Shown here: positions 11,233 through 24,780 of the stretch, piece after piece
How the letters are laid out: each line of letters starts with the position of its first letter
Position numbering within the stretch: the first letter of the stretch is position 1
NCBI GenBank assembly: GCA_030848705.1
Contig: CM061236.1
Coordinates: 137,755,970 to 137,819,969 of the forward strand
Length of the DNA stretch: 64,000 bases
Direction: 5' to 3'
DNA from: Heracleum sosnowskyi
Lineage: Eukaryota > Streptophyta > Magnoliopsida > Apiales > Apiaceae
Notes under the pieces: generated by a model
Seen by the model: the letters and a program-made list of their open reading frames with translations, nothing else
Told to the model about the DNA's origin: nothing
Databases searched by the model: none
Position numbers and translations under genes: made by a program

Positions 11233-14200
11233 CTAAAGAAAACCCTCAATGCCCCCATGACCCATTCTGGTTTCTCGATATATAGCGACAGCTTCTTCCA
11301 TAACCTTAGCCTGAGCAAGCAACTTGGCTCTCTTCTTCCCAGAAGGATGTGTGGACAGATAATCTTTCATGGCTGATGAACCAGTGATTTTTCCCAACTT
11401 CTCATAAACCATAGGTGCAACTCGAGGATCGTACCTAGCGGAAGCAAGTAGTAATAGCCCTATGTAATCCGCTTCCATCTCCATCCTAAAAGCAAAATAA
11501 AAAAAGTTGATTATCCAATTGAATTCTTTAGCATATACTGCATTTATGAGTATGGTTATTTGGGGAACCTGTGTAGATGTTCAGAACAATAGTATGAATT
11601 TAGTATAAGCTACACTTGCACCGACATTTATATGGCTCTAAACATATATGGATATAAAGAAGAATTTCACCCAACCAAAATTTTAGGTTCAGAAAAAAAG
11701 ATGCTAATTCATAAGAGATTTTGACCAAAAACCAGGTAAATGGTAATGGTGTCAAATGTCGGGAGGTCAAATTTTAAACTATCAGAAAGCACTTTATGTC
11801 ACAGAGCACTTCATATAATAGTTCTGATAATTGTACATATATTATGACAGTCCGATTATGCCTATTACTCGGTTATCTCCATAATGCAGAAACTTATTAG
11901 TTCCGTAATATCTGCAGATTTCCAATTCTTTAAATCTTCTATTACCAATGATCTTCACACTACATGCAACTCTGATATGGAAGCTGCTCAACATTTACAT
12001 GGTCATAAGGTGGCCCCCATAGACAAAGGAGATTTACATTTCTGCACGCTTATTTACAGTTTCCCGTGTTTATAAGCAGTGTATAACCAAAAATTTTATT
12101 ATTCAATTAATTGTAAATTAAGCCTAGACTTTTTCACCACTTAATAAATCGACTCTTGGTCTAGTCTGAATATTTCTGGCCACCAGGTATAAGGTAAAAC
12201 AGGAAGATTTTTCAGCCATTTAATAGGTGCATAAAAGTAAAGTGTCTACATATATATATTTGAGAAAAATATATATATAGCAAAATAGGAGTGGAGACAT
12301 AGATACATCCACACTATTCACTAGTCACTACCCCTACGGACCCATATATACACACACATACACGCTACCCATCTATAGCTGACCGCTGTTTCTTTGTATT
12401 TCTCGTGATGCAATTGCCACTGCCAAAAAGTTTTAGTTAACCTGACATTCTCAGCCAATTACTAAACTTCTTAGCCTGAAGTGTTAGTCATATGACACTT
12501 CAATACACCCACTGTTAAACTTCCGAATCCCGCCCCCACATTCCATGGAATTGTAAATCAGACCCTAAACTTTCCAGAAATTACAATCTAGCTCCCAAAG
12601 TTTTAAAATTACTTAAACCAGCCCTTGAGGCTTTGCAATTTTTCAAGATAACTTCAGGATTTTACACTTCTGCCCTTGTAACTTTCCTTTTAACAGTTAT
12701 TCCCGTACAGCCCAAGAAAAAAAAAAGGCCACGTGATGAATGCTGCCAACTCCAACAGCAGCTTAGAGAAGTTTATTGAGACACAAAAGACTCAGAATGG
12801 ACAACAAAAGAACAAATAGATACCATTAATAGCACAGCAATTAGTGCAAAATGAAATTTCTCTGTTATTAGCTATCGTAAAACTCAAAGAAGACAGCCAT
12901 AATCTCACCTCTGTGATAAACAAATAATGCAGGGAATAAAATACTGGATTATGAAGGTTCTAATTTGATAAAAACAGTCCTGATGACATGTTTCACAAAT
13001 GGATGCATAGTTTGGAAAGATATGAACAAAGCGAGAAAAAAGTACCTCACCGAGGCTAAGCATCAAGGAACACCACAAATAGGAGATAGAAAAAAATAAG
13101 GGGTTGTTCCTTCACCACTTCTCCAGAAAACTTTTTCTTAGAAAACAAAAAACAAGTTGACAACTGCGATTTCTAAATAAAAAATAAGAAAGACTAGAAA
13201 ACAAGGCGGTGTTTGGTATTGTTTTATGTTTTTGTTTTAATATTGTGTTTTTATTGTTTTTTATAGTTTTATATTTAATAGAGCATGTTTGGCTACATAA
13301 CTAAAGAACTGTTTTCTATTTTAAAAAACTGAAAATAATTTTTTTTTTTTAAACAAATTGAGGTGATTGGTCCTCACTTCTGAAAACAAAGTCAAAAAAA
13401 ACAAAAAACACGAATACAATTCTTTTCATAAAATATAAAATTAAATTCTAAATCTATAGATCTGAGACTCTCATATAGCACTTTTCAAGTTTCCTCTACT
13501 TTTACCCGCTCTTATGGAAGATTAAACTGTTTTGCATTATAATACTGTGTCACTGTTTAAAGCAAAATGGTGTGTCTTATTCTTTAAGAAACTGTTTTGC
13601 AAATGCTTTCTCAAAACAATTTTAGAATACAAGGAACACTGTTTTCCTAGAAACGACACAAAGTATTATGATTAATGATGTAAAGGGCTTGAATTGCCCT
13701 AACCGTTGAGACGAATGTTATCAAGAACATTTTTAAATCTATAAAATGATTTTTTATTTCCTAGAAATAACTTTTCTATTTTCTAACCCTTTTCTTAAAA
13801 GCAGTTCCCAAAAAAGAGGACCAATTATCTCATTTCTTTTCTAAAAAAGATTTTCTATATCCTATAACAGAAAACAGTTTTTTAGTTGTGTGGCAAAACA
13901 TGCTCTGAGATTTTTTTAGATTATATTGATGATGTTTTCTAGATTACATTATGTTTTAAAAAACACTAGAAAACAAGTTTGTTGTGTTTTCCGCAAGTTT
14001 GAAAGAGAAATACAGGTTTGCGATGGAACAAAAGCAACTATGACGCGTCAATTTTGCAGGCCAAATTATAAAGCAATATCATCTCTGATTTCTTTTAACA
14101 AAATTAGATCAAAATATCAGCAGCCAAGAACCAAAAAAAATCATGTTATCTATCGGCACATTCAGATTTCAATTTGTTTGGGAAGTATATTGGTCACATC

Positions 14201-17025
14201 AAGTATCCACGGCTGGTTTAAAGTATGTTAATGATAAATATGTTCATCAATCTACCCAGAGAATTGAGAAGGAATCACGGTGATTTTGGAGAAAGTTTGG
14301 TACAATGCCTATATATAAGTTCTGAGTGACTGTCTAGTTATACTTCCGGAGGAATTCTCGACAACCAGACACAGGGTTTGTCATCTACTATAAAACAAGG
14401 ATGTTATGCTCCACCATGACAAAATAAGCAGAAAACCAAATTGACACGGAAAAAGACTCTAGGTGTTCAAATTATCAAAGAACCAGCCATTCATATTTAA
14501 ATTTACTCCAATTAGACTTAATATTCTTTAAAGGGTTTCTATCACAGCAAGGATGCAGATTAAAAGAAAGGGTGTCTCTAGATTAAGTTTATAAAGAGAT
14601 GAACTTCGAAGAGGATAAACGATAGAGTATGTAGGAGACCAACAAAACTGCCACAGTAGTATGTTGTCTTTCCCCTCAACTAGAAAGACAAGGATTGCTC
14701 CTTTGCTTCATCATCAACAAAATATAACAGACTCCAGTTACCTGTGATGAATAATCGAACACTCTTGACATTGACAATGGGTGTTCTACGAATATGATAT
14801 CCAGAGAAGCTGTTCAAATGTTAATCTCTAGAATAGTCGTTTGAATGTAGGTCTTTAAAGTAGAGTTTTATCCCAGGATACATCAGTCAAAGTTTCCGCA
14901 TCAGGAAACAATATTGTATCGATTTCAGTTCGAAAAACTCAATGAAAGAGTCATGTTTGATGCTCTGCCGGTTAGGATTAATCACATGATATTCGGACAT
15001 CCTTAGTTTTCTGCTCAGAATGCACACTGTGCTGCCAACCCGTAACACTCATTTTATTGTCAAAGGAAGCATCACACATAGCATGACTTGTTCGTCCCCT
15101 CGTGTACCATCATAGTGTTCGTTTATGTGGTTCATTAAATTGAAACAGTCAAAATCTTTTCATGGGAGGATAATTAATGCAAAACAGCCACAGAAAAGGC
15201 CCAAAAGAACTTAAGTCATGCAAAACTTAATCTTTAAAAGCCCGATGTTTAGAAGATTCTAAGAGTGTCTTACGTGTTAATCTGTCATATTAAGGCATAT
15301 AATCATCTCATGGGTTGAAATTAAGGAACTCGCGTTTTAAATTTGATAAGGAAAATCTGCAATTACTTAATAGTTAATACAAATATGGACCATCATGTGA
15401 CATGAAACTCAAAGAAGAAGGCCGCAACTTATGCACCCACATCCATAACAAAGAGATATGCAGAGCATAGTACAACTGTACTAGGAATAATGTTAAGGAT
15501 AACCTGAAGATTTTATCAACCCCTTTTTATTATATGAGGGTTTAATTTATAGTTAATAAAATGTAATCTGTCCTGGTACTCCTGGACAAAAACAAAACAC
15601 AACCCAAGGAGAGGTTCCCTATGCACCCACATTTTTGGACTGATGGCTATTTTGTCAACAGTTATGAAAGACACAAATGTAAGAGTCAATTTTAAAGCAC
15701 TGATCATGAAATGGGAAAAATGCGGTCTCTTCTGCAATTAACTAAACTAGCTGAAATAATCCTATACTATATATGTATATATACCGTTAGGAAGGAAGCC
15801 ACTACTATGAATTTTAAGTACCATTATACCACGGCTACATATATGATCGCTAGTGCAAGTACATTCAAGAAGAAAAATCTAACCTCCTCGAAAAAGGCAG
15901 TCTTAGCAGAAGATGTGACATTGAGTTGACTATATCAGGCATTACAAACTGATAAAGAATGAGCTGTATAATGGCAAACCACAGATTCTTTGTAATCCCT
16001 TCTGCTCCATGTCGTGCAACAACATGACCGACCTATTAAAACATAAACATAAGCAACCATCAAGGATACAAAACCAAAGGCACAAATTAAACATAACAAC
16101 ATAGCATGTATACCTCATGTCCAATTATAGTTGCAATCTCTTCATTCGTCTTAAAATGTCTTAGCAAGCCCGTAAAAACAACAATTTTCCCGCCTGGCAA
16201 GCAAAACGCATTAACAACAGGTTCATCCACAACCAATATCTCCCAGTTGAGTCCTTCCAAATGAGAAATCGAGGACTGCACACCTCTCTCCTGCCCTTTC
16301 TTCCTACTCTGCTGAACCCATTTATCATCAAGAATCTCATCCTCCTTACTCCAATTTCCTTCAGCACTCTCAGTCAACACCGTCAATGTCTGATCCCCAC
16401 CAATCTCTTTCTCCCCAACATTATCCGAACTATAATCCACATCAGTCCACACCTGTTCCTTCCTCAACCCCCTCTGCAAAGCCTCAACAATCTCCTTCGC
16501 AATCAACCTAACCCGAATACTATCCGGATGAATAGCAGGCAATATCTTCCCCTTAAACTGTTTCTTTATCTCCTCAAACTGCGAATCACCCATCGTCTTC
16601 TCCATCCGAGATGGTAAAAGCACAAAATGTGTCCTTTTCGTATACGGAATCGTCTCCAAATTCCCAAAATACACAGTGATCACAACACCACCACCCAAAA
16701 CAGTAACAATAAAAATATTTCTTGGATTCTGAAACCAATTCTTAGGCCCTCTTGGCCTAAAGTGACGAACTTGATTTCTATCAACATAATAATATCTCTT
16801 CCCCATTAAAACACCCATTTCATTATTTTTAGACCCATATTCAAACCCCCATTTTCTTGAAATTGGAGAAAACCCATATAATCTACCAAAATTAAATCCT
16901 GATAAAGATGGGTTCTTTATGTTTTTGTTAGGAATTGAGTGATTGATTGAGGTATTGGGTGTTATTTTTGAGGTGTATTTCTTGAAGAAATCAAGAAAAA
17001 GCTTGGATCTTTTGTACAATCCCAT
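11233..17025 (-). CDS. OMA1: OMA1-type mitochondrial zinc metalloendopeptidase (M48)
   Basis: Three exons on the minus strand: 17025-16114, 16032-15884 and 11485-11233, all with GT-AG borders, 437 residues in total, close to the usual plant OMA1 length. The N-terminus is basic and Ser-rich like a mitochondrial presequence; a membrane segment lies at about residues 103-121 (IFIVTVLGGGVVITVYF). The zinc site HEVGH spans residues 303-307 and is split by the first intron between E and V; the third ligand motif is ExxxD at residues 356-360 (EMEAD). The C-terminal TPR-like tail contains THPSGKKR. The family cleaves inner-membrane proteins under stress; this role is from family knowledge. Intron 2 is about 4.4 kb, unusually large for this locus. 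The start is the first Met of the open frame. Family assignment is firm. Confidence 0.93.
11486..15883 (-). other. Large second intron of OMA1
   Basis: The intron is 4,398 bp, AT-rich and free of convincing genes. It holds a MITE-like inverted-repeat element (13281-13905) and A/T-rich simple sequence. Several short open frames in it lack any recognisable similarity. Confidence 0.8.
13281..13905. mobile_element. MITE-like element with 39-bp terminal inverted repeats
   Basis: The left end (13281-13319, starting GAGCATGTTTGGC) and the reverse complement of the right end (13867-13905) match at 34 of 39 positions. The interior is AT-rich with no ORF. I could not find a clean target duplication, so the superfamily is open. 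Confidence 0.6.
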
Positions 17026-20000
17026 GGTTAATTAACAATAAATGTGAGAATTAATGATTGATTATCATGAAAAGATGAAAAGGGTGCAAAAAAGATTGAA
17101 AAATGAAGAAGCTTGTGAGGAGGGACTGACCTGGAAATGTCTGGTGGAGTCTAGATTCTAGAAGCAGCTCTGAAGCGGTCACTTCAACATTTTCAACTGT
17201 AAGTCTGTGACTCAACAAAGTATGAAAATTGAAACCATTGATTTACTTTAGATATAATTTTTGAAATATTACTATATTACAGGAAAACAAAATTATGTAT
17301 TTTAGATGCTACTTATTTTTTTAGCCATTTTTTCAATTAAATTGATTTATACAATTGATATGAAAACTGAAAATTTTGTTGAATTTAAGTGTACAATGTG
17401 ATAAATAAAGTTTAAACTTTCAAATAATCGTGTCTTAGCTCTTCAGAACTTAAAGTACAAAAAATGTACCTGGAATTCAAAATTTGTTTTCAGATATTTC
17501 AAGTTTAAAATTTAACAAAAGAAAAAAAAATTATTTCCACCATAATTTTAGTTCCAATTTAATTTCAAACTTTATTCAGCATTTCTCCCGCAACATTTAC
17601 TAACATCACATTTTCGAAATCATGTTTTCTTCGTCCCGCAACCGTTTTGGAACAAAGATATAGGACACGCCCTTTGAGTGTTTTTCAGTTACGGCTAGAG
17701 TTATGAATTAACTTTCATTTAAAAGTGAGTATCTTAATTTGATTTTGATTATATATTCGTTAAATTTCAATAATTATTTTTATTGATGTCGTAAACTAAT
17801 TATTTTAAAAAATTGTGATTCCACAGCCATTCATTACCTCCTCTAAAACATTGGACAACCAAATTATTCCCCACTTCTTACCAAATATCTCCCTCCCTGT
17901 CAAACTTGAATCAACATTTTACTTACAGGCAAGGTTTTAAAGGAACAAGATTCAAGTTGGAAGAAAAGGCAACAGCACTCAACTATTGAAGTCCACCCTT
18001 CACTTCACTACATGTACTTCCATTTTCCTTGCACAAACAATCTTCTAATTTGAATGTTAAACTAACAGCCAGTAGTGCCCTGGTTAATTTGTCTTTGTCT
18101 CCACCGTCGGAAAACAGATTTAATGCCTTTAAACTGTAAAGAAGAAAATCATTGACAAAAGAAACCTGCTGGGAATAAGACCCCTGAAGCTGCAGCTAAG
18201 AAAAGATTAAATTGTCCGTAACTGTTTGAGGAACCGTTCCGGACAGAGAACCCTCCAGTCAAATGAGGCAACACCCTATCGAAGCTATGACATGACACAT
18301 ATCCCTCTTTCTCTGCACTGTCATTGAAGCATATGCATAATGCATTCCTTAATCATGGTGTCTATCTTGAATCATTCATTTGCATTACAGGTTTAGATTT
18401 AGCAATGGAGCTGGTCTGATTAGTAGGATTTAAGTGTCATCCTAGCTATACGACTGTCCAGCACCTGCCTCCCTCATGTTCCTTTCCACCACAAACTGAG
18501 CAGCGAGTACATTTGTGTTTAATCAGATTGAAATTACTATACATTTCTGAGGAATCAATCAACTTTACTTAGATTCACCAACTCCCTCTCAGCTTCTTCT
18601 GGTTAAAGAGCTACAGTTGATGGCATGAAATATAGGAAATATCAATCTCCGTAATATTAGTCTAACTGGCTACTACAATTCAACATTAAGTCAGGTTACA
18701 TAAAGAACTAAGATATGATTGTTTATATAAATGATAAATGAAGGAGATGATAGAATGGGAGCTAGAACTCAACTTGCATTTTATAATAAACCTTTAAAAT
18801 CAGACACATCAGCTGTTATCACAAATTTTCCGCTAATTATAGCTTGTTATATCGAATTAATTGCTGAAAAAATCTACCAACTAACTCCAGCAAATTTCCT
18901 GGCTTCCTGCAAGAATCAGTCATAAACTGAAATTTAAAAATTCCTAACTGCTTTAACTACATACTTTAATTTCCTGATTATATTTGTCTGAGTTAGTACT
19001 GATTACTGACTGTTTATCAATTTCAGCTCAGAGCTTGGCTTTTACCTAGATTATCATGAGTAGCTCTTCCAATTCTTCCCATACAGTTTTCACGATAATA
19101 TGGTAGTCATAAAACAGACATGCTATTCTATATATTTTAACTGTACTTTCTACATCCATCAGCGAGAGAAGTGTTTTACAAAAATAAACTAGACGTCCTT
19201 GGCTGTATTTATGAACATACTGACCTTTTAATAGTAGCAGAAACATTGCGAGTGAGCCAAGCAATGACAATATTGTTTCAAGTCTCCCCATAGCTTTGCA
19301 AGAAAATTATCTTCTGTTGGCTTGGTCAAAGCACCTGTGACAAAGCGTAGCTAATGTTTGAAAGCTAGACTTGCCCCAATCTTCTCCGGGTCCTGTCATC
19401 TGATGAGCCTTGCAGTTTATTTACTTGCACATAGGTAATTCATCAGTAAGAATGAAGGAAAACAGGGGTTCACCAGGTCATCGAAGGTCATTCTACCTGT
19501 TGCCACTTTATTATCGACGAAATTATAGAGGATTTAAATGAAAATGACGAAGACTGATAAGAAGGGATGAGATAATTAGATATGCAGCAGAAACTTTTTA
19601 AAAAAATTATTCGGAGAAAAGAGATAAGAAACAGATTAATTCAAAATAGTGGAAGGATAGTTTGATTTAGTTTCAATTTCATTACTGCAACTGGTGAGGG
19701 GCTCTGTCACAATGATAACTACATCATTTTAATAGCATAGTCACACAAATGCAGATGAACATACTCTGAAAAATAAATGGTAAACATATTCCTCTTAAGG
19801 CAGACATTACTTTCCTAGTTGCTGAAATTGCATACCTTAATTACATTCCCTATGTGGCAGTATATATTGTATATTAGATTAGATAAAAGAGAAACAAATA
19901 TAACTATCTCAGTCACCTTAAATCATAGTCTTATTAGTACAACTAATTAGAGATCTATTATAGCAACTAACTTTATTTGCTAATCCTTGACACGTCAATA

Positions 20001-20439
20001 ACATCACAGAAAATGACTATCAATTTCATTTCTAACTTGATACATCAAAAAATAATTGCAAAGTTCTCCTTAGCAAGTCGAATCGCAAAACTTATTCTTA
20101 TAGACACATATTCAGCTAGACTTTTAGTTATCGCAATAACATTCATAACATTGCGAAACATACACTATCTGTAACTTTGCTCAACTAGGCAGATTAAGTT
20201 CAGCAAACTAAAGAATCAGATCGGGGTAATTGTATAAGAAAACATACTCACTATTTACAGATGAAAAACTGCAACAAAGTACAAGTATAATGTATCCTAG
20301 TACTATTACAATATGGCAGTAACCAACTAACAAAATTAGTACCCTTTTACATTACCTCTGCTGCATCTCTATACAACATAGCAGAGCATCATCACATTAC
20401 ATATAATGCCCAAGCTACCCCTCCATATATTTCTGTTTA
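17026..20439. other. Intergenic region between OMA1 and the GT47 gene
   Basis: The right-hand side of OMA1 is its promoter and 5' untranslated region, without a clear TATA box. The rest (17.2-20.3 kb) is AT-rich single-copy-looking DNA. Short open frames at 18731-18925 (+) and 19046-19291 (-) have no recognisable domains and I do not call them. The segment next to 20440 is the 3' flank of the GT47 gene. Confidence 0.5.
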
Positions 20440-21900
20440 TTACCACTTATACCCTCCTTCCTGTTCTTTCACTCTCTTTAAAACACCTTCAACAGCAATA
20501 TCAAATGCATCTTTCATGCCCTTCAAGCCTTTATTAGGATTTGCATATACAAGTTTCGGAATATATTCTACCACTTTTGCCCTCATTTTCTTCACCTCTT
20601 CTTCACTGAATTTCTCAAGCACACTTCGTATAGAAGTCCCATTCTCCACCTCATTCCGGTCTATAAAAACCGAATAACTCTTCGGTTCATCAGGCAAAAA
20701 CCACTCATACTGATAATAAGCAGTCCTCTTCCAGAAAAAAACCGGAATCGAACCAGCAACCATACAATCAAAAATAGACCTTCGAGTAAAACTATCCCCT
20801 CTAGGCTGCAAACAAAAATCCGAATTAAGAAACGTCTCGAGGATCGCAGCTGTACTATTACTACATTTCGAACCACCACAATCAACCACCCTACATTTCT
20901 CCGAATCAGCATAACATTGTTTCAACAACAACCCTCGAAAATCATTCTTAATAAATCCCCTCGTCGCGCCTGCAAAACAATAAAGCGTACTACGACGTCT
21001 ATCATTAACAAAATCCTGCCAAATTTTCACATCAGTAGCCGAACTGGGATGAAATCCAGTAGGATAAGGCACACCGACATCGAAAAAATCCCAAGAATTC
21101 CGTTCAATTAAAAGCCTAGTAATGTTCCTCATCCCCGGTAAATAAATACATTTAGAACCCCAATCATCATCCTTAGTTCTCCGAAAATCCCACGTAATTC
21201 TACCCATACTAATAAAATGATCCCAGCCATTAGACTTATTCCAATACGGTTGTTCCAGTAACCACTCCAAAATCATTTCACAATCATAATCACGATCTTT
21301 CGCAGTATAATTAGTAGACCACAAATACTTCCCCACCGCAAGTCCAGCATAAAACGGAACATAAAACGCAGTAGCCAATTCAGGCTCATGAGTCCTACAC
21401 TTATAATTCACCATCCTGTCATGAAAAATAATCTCTAAAGCAAACTGATCAGTCCAGTACCATGCATCCACAACACTCTTAGGTACAACATTCGAAACAG
21501 AAGTAAATTTCTGTCCGAACCCTTTATTCGAAAACGTGCCACACCTCGACCCAAAAGGGCTCAACTCGTGGCATTTGTGCAACAATTCCTTATTAAATCT
21601 TTTCGGGATATCATAAACATATACTTTTCCATCAGGACAGAGCTCAGTGGAATTTAAGCTCACGGGGGTGACCTGAGAAGGGAAGGGGCGGTGGAGAGAG
21701 AAAGAGGAAATGGGGAGAGAGAGAGAAGCGTAAATAATGAGGATCTGGAGGATGAGGATCAAGAGAATGAGACATGAACGAGGGTGGTACAATAGATTTT
21801 GAATGTAAGATAGTGAGAATGAGTTTGAGTTTTTTCGATCTAATGATTTTGTTGGGGTTTTGGGTTTTTCCGGGGAGGAGTTATTGGATGTGGGAAGCAT
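20440..21900 (-). CDS. XLT2: GT47 exostosin-family xyloglucan galactosyltransferase, XLT2-like
   Basis: A single-exon gene of 486 residues, a normal size for this family. It is a type II Golgi membrane protein: short cytosolic tail, membrane anchor at about residues 43-60 (CLILLILILQILIIYASL), stem and a lumenal exostosin domain. The domain starts at GKVYVYDIPKRFN (about residue 90) and holds the conserved GDSFTRRSIFDC and AGSIPVFFW motifs of the nucleotide-sugar half. Members of this clade (MUR3, XLT2) add galactose to xylosyl residues of xyloglucan in the Golgi. The XLT2 rather than MUR3 assignment rests on overall resemblance and on the nearby ERL1-like gene, since I recall XLT2 and ERL1 as neighbours in Arabidopsis; other GT47 subclade members are possible. 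The ATG is the first in frame. Confidence 0.85.
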   Translation of the reverse strand: MLPTSNNSSPEKPKTPTKSLDRKNSNSFSLSYIQNLLYHPRSCLILLILILQILIIYASLSLPISSFSLHRPFPSQVTPVSLNSTELCPDGKVYVYDIPKRFNKELLHKCHELSPFGSRCGTFSNKGFGQKFTSVSNVVPKSVVDAWYWTDQFALEIIFHDRMVNYKCRTHEPELATAFYVPFYAGLAVGKYLWSTNYTAKDRDYDCEMILEWLLEQPYWNKSNGWDHFISMGRITWDFRRTKDDDWGSKCIYLPGMRNITRLLIERNSWDFFDVGVPYPTGFHPSSATDVKIWQDFVNDRRRSTLYCFAGATRGFIKNDFRGLLLKQCYADSEKCRVVDCGGSKCSNSTAAILETFLNSDFCLQPRGDSFTRRSIFDCMVAGSIPVFFWKRTAYYQYEWFLPDEPKSYSVFIDRNEVENGTSIRSVLEKFSEEEVKKMRAKVVEYIPKLVYANPNKGLKGMKDAFDIAVEGVLKRVKEQEGGYKW

Positions 21901-24063
21901 CAGAGTGTGTTTTTTGAGATTTTCCGGCGAGTTCTTGCCGGAAAAATAGTGGGGGTTAGGGAGGACAGGGGGTGTTTGAGGCGGAAGTGTTTAGGATGGT
22001 AGTTTGATGATCACAGTTTCCTAGGAAAGTGGTAGACAGCGCCACGTTTTATACCTATAGTTTGTTTGGAGTGTAATTTACATATGGGAAGAAATATGAT
22101 ATGATTGTGGCTTACATAAATATTTATAATATATTTATTATTAAATATAATTATAAATTTTAATTTTTAAACTAAAAAACAAAATTAAACTATTTTTTTA
22201 AAAAAAAATAATTGAAAATTAGTCAAATGTAAAATAATTTTACAGCAGAATCAAATCTATTCAAAATGATTTTGCAGCAGAATCAAATTTAAAATCAATG
22301 TTTTTATTCAAATTTTATATGTTAATTTTTTTAAAAAGTTTTTATATGCTAATATTCTACACTAAAATCAGATTATATAATTTATGAAAAAATATTTAAA
22401 ATTATTTATGCGATTATATAATATAATATATGATTCTCCCTATATAATATTTATATGGTTCTTTCTTAAATAATGGTCATGATATTCATGTTAAGTTGAA
22501 AAATATATGTTTGTATAGTTGAAAAATGGTTTAAAGTAAAAAAATTTAAGTTGAAAAATATATGTTTGTGTAATAAGTTAAAAAATGGTTTAAAATAAAA
22601 AAATAGCTTAAATCCAAAAGTTGAAAAATATATGTTTGTATAATTTGTGCGATTTTATTCCGTTTCAATTATAGCAAGTTAAGTTCATAATTTAGTTGTT
22701 GGTGTGGTAGGATGAAAATATATAAACTAATTAAAATTAAATGCTATAGAACAAATATAAGCAAATAAGTTATAGTGAAAATGTAAAAGTAATGCTAGAG
22801 ATATCCATTTGAATATAAAATGACGTGTGATATGTTAATTTAAAATATTTAAATTAATAAAAATAATATAAATTCATGGAAATTGTTAAATTTATAATTA
22901 ATTACGTATCTAATTCGATATCTCTAACCTTATTTAAAAACATAAATAGCTGCAGCATTCATAAGCGTTTGTTTACCTCGGTTAAAAAATATTATAGACC
23001 ACTTAGAAAAAAAAAAATATTATAGACCGACATGGAAAAAAGCTGTACGTGTCAATTTCTTTTGTTTCATGGTTTTGTTTCTATACTACACATGTCATGT
23101 CATTAGAGTGTGTATGCTTCACACATAAAATGTTTTCCCTTGCCCACATTGCCTTTTTTAATACTCGTTATTTAAATTTTCAAGCACTCTCCAGTTTCCA
23201 CCAACATATAATGATTATTTAATTCAAGAGGTTAACTCAATTTTCAACGAAAACTGTCCCGAATTTTAAATTGATTTTCAAAAGATATTCAAATATAATG
23301 TGTTTTGTTTAAATTAATTATAAAATAAATCTCTGCATTTACACCAATTATACTAATTAAATTTTTTATTTTACTACCTCATTGAATTATTTGAAGAAAT
23401 TGATCTCGAACTGCAAATAGAAAGATTTCAGGGTGGTTGGAGTCTTTTAATGAGAAGATTTAGGTTGCAGCAATAAAATGATTTAAAACATATATACATG
23501 AAAGTTATTAATATACTACTCACCCATCAACTCAGCTCCTTTCAGCATAAAAAAAAACAACTCAGCTCCTTTTTCAAATTTACAGAGTGACATATTTTAT
23601 TCAATCATATTAAATAAATAGATAATTATCATATAATTATATTATTTTTTATAAAAATTGAGATAATTAATATATAATTTATCATATTAAGTAAAAGTGG
23701 ATAATAAATTTGGGACAAGCAAAACAAGAAATATTGGGAAAAAAGAGGGGATGGAGTACATGTTCTTAAGAATATGTATGAAAAATTCTAAAAATTACCC
23801 GATATTTTAAAAGTTGTCAATAAACTTCTGATTTATTTTTTAAAAGAATATTTAATCAATTAGATCTTTTAGTCCAATTTATCATTATAAATTATTTGTA
23901 ATGGTATTTTCATTATAAATAAAGCTTGTAGATTAAATATTATTAAAATATAAAATTTTAATTTAATTTTGTTCCAATTTATAATTCCTATTTACCGATA
24001 AATCATTAATAGGTATTCAACCAATGTATTTGGATATTCGAAATATACATGTAAGATGTAACT
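21901..24063. other. AT-rich intergenic DNA upstream of the GT47 gene
   Basis: The left end is the GT47 promoter and 5' untranslated region. The rest is strongly AT-rich and holds one short tandem repeat (22494-22650). I see no gene. Confidence 0.5.
22494..22650. repeat. Three-copy degenerate tandem repeat
   Basis: The string AGTTGAAAAATATATGTTTG recurs at about 22494, 22549 and 22619, each followed by similar AT-rich sequence, giving units of about 55-70 bp. Confidence 0.6.
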
Positions 24064-24780
24064 AAAGTAAATTAAACAAAATAAGTCGGAGAAAAAAGAT
24101 TTTCCAATACTCTCTAAATGAGAGTCGACTAACGTAGCCGCCGCCGCCCCCTACCTCTTCTCCGACCCTCCCTCCTCCTCCCTCACCACCCATCTCCTTC
24201 CCCGCCATCAATCCCTCTCTTTCTTTCAATAAAATCGAGTTTTATCCTCGAATTTGTTTCTTGTTTCAATAAGAAAAGCCCTAGATCTAACCATCAGAGC
24301 TTCCGTTGTCCTTCTTCTCAGATTCAAGCGGGTGGATTTTCGGTTCCTCTTGTTTTTGTGGTTTCGCTCCGGATCTAAGGATTGCTTGTTTTAGTTGATC
24401 TAAAGTTAATTCGGATCTAAGGTTCTAAGCCTTTTCCGATTGTAAGATCGATTTTGTTTTGTTGATTTTGTCTCACCGCTTGTTTGTGTGAGTTTGTTTT
24501 TGTCTCACCGTTTGTGTGAGTTTTGGTGCTGGATTATATTATCTTGGAGGCTTGTACGGATAATATGGATAAACACTTTGATGAAGTGTTAGTGTGTTAC
24601 ACACATAGGTCTGCGAATATTGTAGCTTATTGTTTAGCAAGGGCGACATATTCTATGTGAGGTCTTTCAGAGTGGAAAGAGTGGAATGTTTCTGCTCGAG
24701 ATTGTATCATCTGTTACTTTGAGATATTTTAATGCAAGTACGATTTTATAAAAAAAAAAAAAAGTAAATTAAACAAAATA
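24064..24780 (+). mobile_element. Short LINE-derived retroposon with 20-bp target-site duplication
   Basis: Identical 20-bp direct repeats, starting AAAGTAAATT, lie at 24064-24083 and 24761-24780. Between them the element (24084-24760) has a GC-rich 5' part (CCGCCGCC near 24137), a duplicated TGTCTCACCG...GTGTGAG segment (24470-24525), a stretch resembling the C-terminal end of a plant LINE RNase H ORF (about 24540-24745) and a poly(A) tail. The target duplication plus tail show insertion by LINE machinery. Whether it is an internally deleted LINE or a non-autonomous family is inference. Confidence 0.8.

Noticed and set aside
19046..19291. 81-codon minus-strand frame with a hydrophobic start
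   Set aside because: No family resemblance, no partner exons and AT-rich composition like the spacer around it.
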